Source: Streptomyces marinisediminis (GTDB taxonomy: Bacteria > Actinomycetota > Actinomycetes > Streptomycetales > Streptomycetaceae). From it: a stretch of DNA of 64,000 nucleotides. Each line of letters starts with the position of its first letter. The first letter of the stretch is position 1. Positions 58,831-64,000 of this stretch are shown here, piece by piece. The notes beneath the pieces are model-generated. The model ran no database searches and had not been told where the DNA came from. It saw nothing but the letters and a program-made list of their open reading frames with translations. The translations under genes and the position numbers were made by a program. Location: NCBI RefSeq assembly GCF_026262575.1, contig NZ_JAPKFL010000015.1:98082-162081 (forward strand), read 5' to 3'.

Positions 58831-59487
58831 TCAGTTGAAGTCGACGTCGCTGCACAGGAAGTACTTCTGGTCCATGTGCGACGCCTTCCAGACGGTCACC
58901 ACGACGTGCCGTCCGTTGTATCCGGACGTGCTGACGTCTGTGGTGTAGTGCGCCTGGTAGGGGTAGCTGCCGGTCTTCTTCACCAGTTCGAGGTCGTCCC
59001 AGCCGATCAGCTGGGTCTGTGGGTCGAAGCCTTGCTTGGTGACGTAGATCTCCAGCCAGTCCGCGCCGTGCCGCGCCTCGTCGTAGACGTCGACGGTGAA
59101 GTCGGAGTCGAGGCTGGTGGTGGTCCATGGACCGGGGCGGTCGAGCGCACCGTAGTTGGTCTCGCCCTGGCCGCCGGCGCTGCAGATCTGCCCGTCGGGG
59201 ATGACCTGCTGGTAGTTGTCCCCGGTGTTGTTGGCGTAGACGGCCTTCCACGCGGTGATGGCGTTCGGGTTCTCGTGGTAGGTGCGGTAGCACATGGGGT
59301 CCTGCGCCTCGTCGGGTTCGCTGGAGCCCCAGCGCTGCAGGCAGCCGTAGTTGCGGGTCTCGGGGGCGATGACCGTGCCGTGTGCGGAGACGGCCGGCGC
59401 CTGGGCGAGCAGGCCCAGCATGCTGGTGGCCAGGACGGTGGCGCCCAGCGCGGTACGGCGGGATGTGGTTGCGGGTGCGAGGTTCAT
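58831..59487 (-). CDS. Lytic polysaccharide monooxygenase, AA10
   Basis: 218 residues. The signal peptide (1-35) has an SRR-x-ALG motif and ends SA before His36, which becomes the N-terminal copper ligand HGTV of the mature enzyme. The AA10 domain follows: CLQRWGSS, PMCYRTYHENPNAITAWKAV, QICSAGGQGETNYGALD, and WKASHMDQKYFLCSDVDF at the end. Such enzymes oxidatively cleave chitin or cellulose. The Tat-like RR suggests export in folded, perhaps copper-loaded form. GGAGGAAAAGG precedes the ATG. It lies between a DoxX gene and a terminator, downstream of the GH49 gene. Confidence 0.95.
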   Translation of the reverse strand: MNLAPATTSRRTALGATVLATSMLGLLAQAPAVSAHGTVIAPETRNYGCLQRWGSSEPDEAQDPMCYRTYHENPNAITAWKAVYANNTGDNYQQVIPDGQICSAGGQGETNYGALDRPGPWTTTSLDSDFTVDVYDEARHGADWLEIYVTKQGFDPQTQLIGWDDLELVKKTGSYPYQAHYTTDVSTSGYNGRHVVVTVWKASHMDQKYFLCSDVDFN

Positions 59488-59581
59488 GGTGCCTTTTCCT
59501 CCGTGTGTCGGGGGATCACCGGCCGCTGTCGTCGGCCGGGCGGTCATTGCGTGCACATGAGGTCTTGCTCGCGTTGCGGGT

Positions 59582-60022
59582 TCATTCGGCGATCCGGTCC
59601 ATCACCTCCTTCCGGCGGAGGGCTCGGTGCGCGTCGCGACCGAGCAGGGCGGACAGTGCCCAGTGGCCGGGCCCGATGGCGGCGATGAGCAGGAAGGCCC
59701 AGCAGTAGAGGGCGGCCGTTTCACCGCCGTTCTCCAACGGGAACAGTCCGTCGCCCTGGTGGTGGACGAAGTAGGCGTAGGCCATGGACCCCGAGCACAG
59801 GAGTGCCGTCGGACGGGTCGCCAGGCCGAGCAGCACCAGCGTGCCGCCGACCAGCTGGATCACCGCGGCCCACCATCCCGGCCACTGTCCGGCGCCGGGC
59901 GGCGCTCCGTGGGGCCCTCCGAGGACGCCGAGGAGCGTGGCCGCCCCGTGGCAGGCGAACAGCAGCCCGATCACCATCCGGAACAGGCTCAGGACCGGAC
60001 CCTGGTACCTCCATGGCTCCAC
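59582..60022 (-). CDS. DoxX-family membrane protein (second copy)
   Basis: 146 residues with four helices: VLSLFRMVIGLLFACHGAAT, then WWAAVIQLVGGTLVLLGLAT, PTALLCSGSMAYAYFVHH, and ALYCWAFLLIAAIGPGHWAL. The GTG at 60022 has AAAGGGA upstream. It lies between the GH49 gene (106 bases upstream) and the LPMO gene (94 bases downstream) on the same strand, so the three could form one transcript. Two DoxX proteins around an LPMO is a suggestive arrangement, as LPMOs need an external electron supply. The link is speculative. Confidence 0.85.
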   Translation of the reverse strand: MEPWRYQGPVLSLFRMVIGLLFACHGAATLLGVLGGPHGAPPGAGQWPGWWAAVIQLVGGTLVLLGLATRPTALLCSGSMAYAYFVHHQGDGLFPLENGGETAALYCWAFLLIAAIGPGHWALSALLGRDAHRALRRKEVMDRIAE

Positions 60023-60128
60023 TGCGGTTCCCTTTCTCGACGAAGCGCGCGGGCTGTCTTCCGGAGGCCGACGGCGTGCGGGGTGGGGTGGCCGCCGGCA
60101 CGAGGGTCCGCCGGCCACCCCTGGCCGG

Positions 60129-62387
60129 TCAGGAAGTGACGGTCCACTTCTGGCTGTCCCAGCCGCCGCACTCCCACAGGTGTGCCTTGGTGCCGTTCGC
60201 GGTGGCTCCGCCGACGACATCGAGGCACTTGCCTCCCGACGTCAGCTGCTGTCCGTCGGGCGTCCACGTCATCGACGGCACGTCGGCGCAGGTCCACTGC
60301 TGGATCGCGGTGCCGTCGGCCGTGCCGCCGCCGGCGCGGTCGACGCACTTGCCGGTGGCGTCGTTGACGATCCGGCCGCTCCCCGGGACCGGGTCGGGGT
60401 CGGGGCTGCCTCCGCCCGGGCCCCACGCGTTCCAGTTGTCCCAGGTCTCCGCGTCGAAGCCGATCCGCCCCAGCTGGTCCGCGGACCAGTTGTCGCCGGA
60501 CTTCTGGATGACCGTTCCCCCAACGGTGTAGTTCTCCAGCTTCAGCCCCCGGCTGTCACGGGTCTCGTTGCCAAGGGTGACCTTCTGGCCGCCGGCGTTG
60601 CTGTGGCGCTTGAGCAGGTTCACCTGGGAGCTGGGGTCCAGGCCGTTCCAGGCGCCGATCTTGAGGTTCTTGATGTGGACGTTCTCGGTGCTGGAGAGGG
60701 CGAAGACGCGGATCGCGCAGTTCGTCATGCCCTCGACGGTGATGTTCTCGAAGGTCATGTTCTTGACCCAGGCGTTCGGGTCGGCCTTCGTCGTCGATCC
60801 CGTGTCCTCCCAGTGGGAGGAGGAGTTGAGGATGCAGGTGTTGTACTTGACGTCCTTCCAGTACATGCGGTTGTGGATGACGTGGGTGTTGGTCACCCGC
60901 ACGTTGTCGATGTTGCGCGGTGTCCAGCCCCACTGGATGACGGGGCCGTTCTCGTTCTTCCAGATGACGGTGTTATCGATGGTGACGTCGCTGTGGTACA
61001 TCTTCAGCACGTCGTCGTTGGCGTTGAAGAACGTGTTCTTCATGGTGCTGCCGCGGTAGAGCTCGATGCCGTCGGTCTGCCAGTACCAGCTGCCGACCTG
61101 CTTGTAGTTGTCGACCCGCATCTGGAAGCGCTGCTCGTCGCCGTAGACGACGAACGAGTGGTACGGCGGCTCGTTGATGGTCACGCCCTGCAGGTCCAGG
61201 TACTGCTGGCGGTCCGAGGACTGGAACTGGAGCATCTTCACGCACGACTCGTGGCAGTTCGACGCCCCGCTGAGGTGGTCGTAGTTGTTGTTGGTGTCGG
61301 CCTCGTAGACGTACTGCTCACCGGAGAGCACCCCGTGGCCGGTCACTTTGTACAGGCCCTGGTTGTCGTGGAAGAAGCGGAACGCTCCCTTCACATACGC
61401 CCCGGGAGCCAGGTACACCCACTTGACGTTCTCCGGCAGCACGGCGTGGTACTTCGAGCCCATGGAGTAGGTGCCCGGGCGGAAGTAGATGATCTCCTGG
61501 CTGATGTTGTTCAGGTTGGAGACCTGCCCCGGCTCGGGGTAGTGGATGCTGCCCGAGTCGGCTGTGGGGACCAGCCGGTCCCGCTCCGCGCCCGACGGAG
61601 TCGGCTCGGCGAAGATCATCATGGAGTTGCGGGGCTCGGTGTGGACCGGGCGGCCGCTCGGGTCCGTGGTCAGCTTGCCCGCGTCGCTCGCCGGGCCGGA
61701 CATGTCGTTGTACGCGGTGTACAGCTGCGGATCGAACTCGACAGAGAAACGGTACCCCGTGGCGTCGTAGGGCACCTTGATGCGGACGGTACTGTCGTTG
61801 ACGAGCTCCTTGGCGAAGTCGAGGCTGCTGGGTTTGATCTTGACCTGGTCGGCGGAGGAGATGGTCTGGCCCGTGCGCAGGGAGACATCGACCCACACGT
61901 CGGTGGAGTACTGGAAGGACGACCAGCTCATCGTGAGGTTCGCGGACGAGGCGAACTCGGCTCCGTCCTCCTTGGTGTAGCCGATCTTGCCCTTCCCGCT
62001 GCGCGGGATGCTCATGTAGGCGAACGAGTCGTACCTCGTCGTCGGCGCGGCCGTGGTGGCCACCTGCACGTCGTAGTGGGACGAGCGGCGGACCGTGTCG
62101 TTCTGCACGGGGCTGGTGGTGTTGAACTCGTGGTTGTCGTGCCACCAGGTCTTCAGCTCGGCGCTGTCCGCCGTCGCCACCCGTGCCGATTCGGCCATCG
62201 TGGCGCCGCGGGTCTGGGCGGCCGGACGCGTGTCCTGCGCCGCCTGGCGCTTGGCGTCAGCGCCCGTGTCGGGAGCGTCGGTGGCGGCCGTGGCGCTGGC
62301 GGGCACCACGAGGGCGGCCAGGGCAAGGACCAGGCCGGCGGCGGCTGCCGTCACTCGTCCTCGTGGTCGTGGTCGTGATCTGGGCAT
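60129..62387 (-). CDS. Secreted GH49 dextranase-like hydrolase with ricin-type module
   Basis: 752 residues. A signal peptide (about 1-33; VTAAAAGLVLALAALVVPAS) is followed by an N-terminal beta domain and a right-handed beta-helix of GH49 type (about 60-640), with YFRPGTYSMGSKYHAVLPEN, WYWQTDGIELYRGSTMKNTF and FFNANDDVLKMYHS. The last contains the Asp pair expected for catalysis. Then comes a short linker (GSPDPDPVPG) and a ricin-B-like CBM13 region (about 670-752) with two QxW-type repeats (IQQWTC, AHLWEC) instead of three. GH49 enzymes cut dextran or pullulan. The polymer used here is not certain. Confidence 0.88.
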   Translation of the reverse strand: MPRSRPRPRGRVTAAAAGLVLALAALVVPASATAATDAPDTGADAKRQAAQDTRPAAQTRGATMAESARVATADSAELKTWWHDNHEFNTTSPVQNDTVRRSSHYDVQVATTAAPTTRYDSFAYMSIPRSGKGKIGYTKEDGAEFASSANLTMSWSSFQYSTDVWVDVSLRTGQTISSADQVKIKPSSLDFAKELVNDSTVRIKVPYDATGYRFSVEFDPQLYTAYNDMSGPASDAGKLTTDPSGRPVHTEPRNSMMIFAEPTPSGAERDRLVPTADSGSIHYPEPGQVSNLNNISQEIIYFRPGTYSMGSKYHAVLPENVKWVYLAPGAYVKGAFRFFHDNQGLYKVTGHGVLSGEQYVYEADTNNNYDHLSGASNCHESCVKMLQFQSSDRQQYLDLQGVTINEPPYHSFVVYGDEQRFQMRVDNYKQVGSWYWQTDGIELYRGSTMKNTFFNANDDVLKMYHSDVTIDNTVIWKNENGPVIQWGWTPRNIDNVRVTNTHVIHNRMYWKDVKYNTCILNSSSHWEDTGSTTKADPNAWVKNMTFENITVEGMTNCAIRVFALSSTENVHIKNLKIGAWNGLDPSSQVNLLKRHSNAGGQKVTLGNETRDSRGLKLENYTVGGTVIQKSGDNWSADQLGRIGFDAETWDNWNAWGPGGGSPDPDPVPGSGRIVNDATGKCVDRAGGGTADGTAIQQWTCADVPSMTWTPDGQQLTSGGKCLDVVGGATANGTKAHLWECGGWDSQKWTVTS

Positions 62388-63136
62388 GGAAGGTGTGTCC
62401 TCTCCTTCGTGGTCGTCGGGCGATGCCCCTGACAACGCCTCCGCGGGTGCGATGCGCCGCAGAGAACAGGTGATGCGGCGCGTGGTGCCGCGGTTGGGAA
62501 CGCGCCGGGGGGATCTCCTGGGGCGTTCTGTGCGGCACGCCGGTACGCCGGTACGCCTCTAGGGGCCGGGGCCCGCTGCGGTGGGGTGCGCACCACGGGC
62601 GGCGTCGGGTGCCGTCGGCGTGATACCGCCGACGGCGCACCGCGTGAGGTGCTGCACCGCGCGACGGGCAGGTCGTGTCGTCATTGAGTCCTCGCTTCGT
62701 GCGGTGCTCAGAGAGGGCGAGCGAGCTGGGAGGAGGCCGGACGTCATCCGTGGCACCGGAAGGACGCCTCCGGCCCCACGGGCCCGCCGGCTCCATGGCA
62801 TCGGCAGATACGCCCGAGGGCGCGGTGGACGGACGCGGGGCGCCGTCGCGGTGCCGTGGCCGGTGGCCCCAGCGCTCCTCGGTCGCCGATAACGTCCCGT
62901 CATTTCTTCGATGTGTCAATGAAATGAACAGGATTCGCGCCTGACGGGGACTCAGCCACCCACGGGTGGAGCACTAAGGCAGTGACAATCGAAACAAAAG
63001 GGGCGAATCGGTGAGTGGTCACGGTTGCGTAACACGCTGTTTTATTTCTTGACGCACGAAAACAGGGGGGACACACTCCCGTCATACGCAGTTGCCCAGC
63101 GCCTCGCGCCGGGCGGCAGCGAGGTAAGGAGTCACG
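62388..63136. other. Control region between GH49 and ROK genes
   Basis: 750 bases. The stretch next to GH49 is gene-free with a 9-bp hairpin (GCCGTCGGC, 62611-62636). From 62890 to 63070 the DNA is AT-rich, with TTGACG at 63049-63054 and the dyad at 62900-62927, and very probably holds the divergent promoters. No gene is seen. Confidence 0.5.
62900..62927. promoter_or_regulatory. Dyad TCATTTC/GAAATGA
   Basis: Perfect 7-bp arms (62900-62906 and 62921-62927) around 14 bases in the AT-rich promoter zone. A candidate binding site for the adjacent ROK regulator or a hairpin in the GH49 leader. Confidence 0.4.
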
Positions 63137-63247
63137 ATGACGATCTCCCCCTCCGCCCACGGCGACGGGCTCCCCGCACGCTCGGGTTCCGGGGATCAGA
63201 CACCAGTCGAACCCGGGCCGACAGCGGTTGCCGCCGCCCGCCCCTGA
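63137..63247 (+). CDS. Possible 36-aa leader ORF before the ROK gene
   Basis: ATG at 63137 has a good AAGGAG 6 nt upstream and reads 36 codons (MTISPSAHGDGLPARSGSGD onward, Pro/Ser/Ala-rich) to a TGA at 63245, 27 bases before the ROK start region. No hydrophobic segment or domain. It could be a leader peptide that couples translation, or chance. Reported because of the strong start signal in a region otherwise empty. Confidence 0.4.
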   Translation: MTISPSAHGDGLPARSGSGDQTPVEPGPTAVAAARP

Positions 63248-63274
63248 CCGACCGCCACCTGGAGGTAGCGCGTG

Positions 63275-64000
63275 ATGAGTCCGCCGAAGATCCGGTTCTC
63301 GGAACTGGTGAGTGAACAGACCCGTGCGGAGATCTTCGCGACCGTGCTCACCGCGGGACCGATCTCGCGCACCCAGCTCGCCCAGCGTTTGGGCCTCGTG
63401 CCCTCCAGCGTGACCCGGATGCTGCCGCCGCTCCTGGAGCACGACTACCTCCGCGAGAGCGAGACCGCTCCACAGGGCAGGGGCCGGCCGCAGAAGATGC
63501 TGCACGTCAACCCCGACAAACACGTCGTCGTCGGCCTGAAGATCGGCCCCGCCCAGGTCTCCGGAGTGGTCACCGACATGGCGGCGAACGTCCTGGTCCG
63601 TGCCGAGGCGCCCCTCGCCGACTGCACACCTACGACTGCCCTGTCCGCCGCAGCTGCCCTGACCAGCCGGCTCCTCGCGGAGGTACCCGGCGCGGCGGAC
63701 AGGGTATTGGGCCTGGGAGTCGGGGTCAGCGGCCACGTCGACTCCGACGCCGGGATCTGCCGCTACTCGGCCCTTCTCGACTGGAACAAGGTCGACGTGG
63801 CCGGCCCTCTCCAGCAGGCGACCGGATTGCCGGTCGTCGTCAACAACGACGTCAACACCCTGGTCATCGCCGAGCGGTGGTTCGGCGAAGGCCGCGACCT
63901 GGACTCCTTCGCGGTGGTCACCGTCGGCCCCGGCATCGGCTGCGGCCTCCTCCTGGACGGCGCCCTGTTCTCGGGCACCAGCGGAATGGCCGGTGAACTC
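63275..64000 (+). CDS. ROK-family regulator, 5' part
   Basis: The first 242 residues; the gene is cut by the right edge. An N-terminal winged helix (about 15-65, RAEIFATVLTAGPISRTQLAQRLGLVPSSVTRML) is followed by a ROK sugar-kinase-like domain with GLKIGPAQVSGVVTDM, GLGVGVSGHV, VVVNNDVNTLVIAERWFGEG and VVTVGPGIGCGLLLDGALF. GGAGG lies 8-13 nt before ATG 63275 (GTG 63272 possible). It diverges from the GH49 gene, so it may control polysaccharide use in response to a sugar. Confidence 0.92.
   Translation, partial: MSPPKIRFSELVSEQTRAEIFATVLTAGPISRTQLAQRLGLVPSSVTRMLPPLLEHDYLRESETAPQGRGRPQKMLHVNPDKHVVVGLKIGPAQVSGVVTDMAANVLVRAEAPLADCTPTTALSAAAALTSRLLAEVPGAADRVLGLGVGVSGHVDSDAGICRYSALLDWNKVDVAGPLQQATGLPVVVNNDVNTLVIAERWFGEGRDLDSFAVVTVGPGIGCGLLLDGALFSGTSGMAGEL

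Noticed and set aside
59784..62378. 864-codon plus-strand open frame
   Set aside because: Val/Gly/Asp-rich complement of the GH49 gene; no domain.

Overview
The window is very GC-rich, compact, actinobacterial DNA and almost certainly comes from a Streptomyces or a close relative. Evidence for this includes a complete conservon (cvnA-E with a CYP157-type P450), a tap-tpg telomere pair used by linear Streptomyces replicons, a SigB/F-type sigma factor, a DUF6126 microprotein, a chitinase with the Streptomyces chi-box promoter, GTG/TTG starts and many 4-nt ATGA/GTGA overlaps. No rRNA, tRNA, CRISPR array or intact insertion sequence was recognised.

Left part (1-28 kb), conserved functions. A truncated GDPD is followed by a MocR-type regulator, an FtsK-like protein with two tandem 64-residue membrane proteins, a PAP2 phosphatase, two overlapping zinc-ribbon microproteins, a DUF427 protein and a P450. 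The conservon (7.9-12.3 kb) is next. After it come a CBS protein, a stress-type sigma factor, an S4 RNA-binding protein, a CoA-disulfide-reductase-like flavoprotein, an F420-type LLM oxidoreductase, a YihY membrane protein, two metallo-hydrolases, a FUSC-type membrane protein, a CPA1 antiporter, an EEP-family protein and a MerR/monooxygenase pair.

Middle part (28-43 kb), arm-like DNA. The tap-tpg operon suggests that a replicon end is not very far away. It is followed by a transposase remnant and a type III PKS / isoprenylcysteine-type methyltransferase / FAD oxidoreductase operon that diverges from a UbiA prenyltransferase. The layout resembles srsABC. Next are an XRE-cupin regulator with DUF6126, a TetR/deazaflavin-oxidoreductase pair, a three-gene ECF-sigma operon, a GH18 chitinase and a membrane protein.

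43-50 kb, the most unusual part. Six translationally coupled minus-strand genes encode a KAS III/OleA-like ketosynthase, a GT2, an acyl-AMP ligase, a second GT2, a P450 and an OleD-like reductase. No OleB is present, a gene set that could in principle stop at a beta-hydroxy acid or beta-lactone. Just upstream on the same strand lies a 44-codon gene with all the marks of a lasso-peptide precursor, but no lasso maturation enzyme occurs in the window.

Right part (50-64 kb). A DD-peptidase, an AadA-like nucleotidyltransferase, a VOC protein, an ArsR gene with a textbook operator followed by a frameshifted VOC gene, and a likely toxin-antitoxin pair lead into a polysaccharide-use block. That block holds a MalK/MsiK-type ATPase, two DoxX proteins, an AA10 LPMO, a GH49 dextranase-like enzyme with a short ricin domain, and a divergent ROK regulator cut by the right edge. 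Several genes have a -10-like hexamer 6-7 nt before the start codon and no ribosome binding site, and are probably read from leaderless mRNAs.
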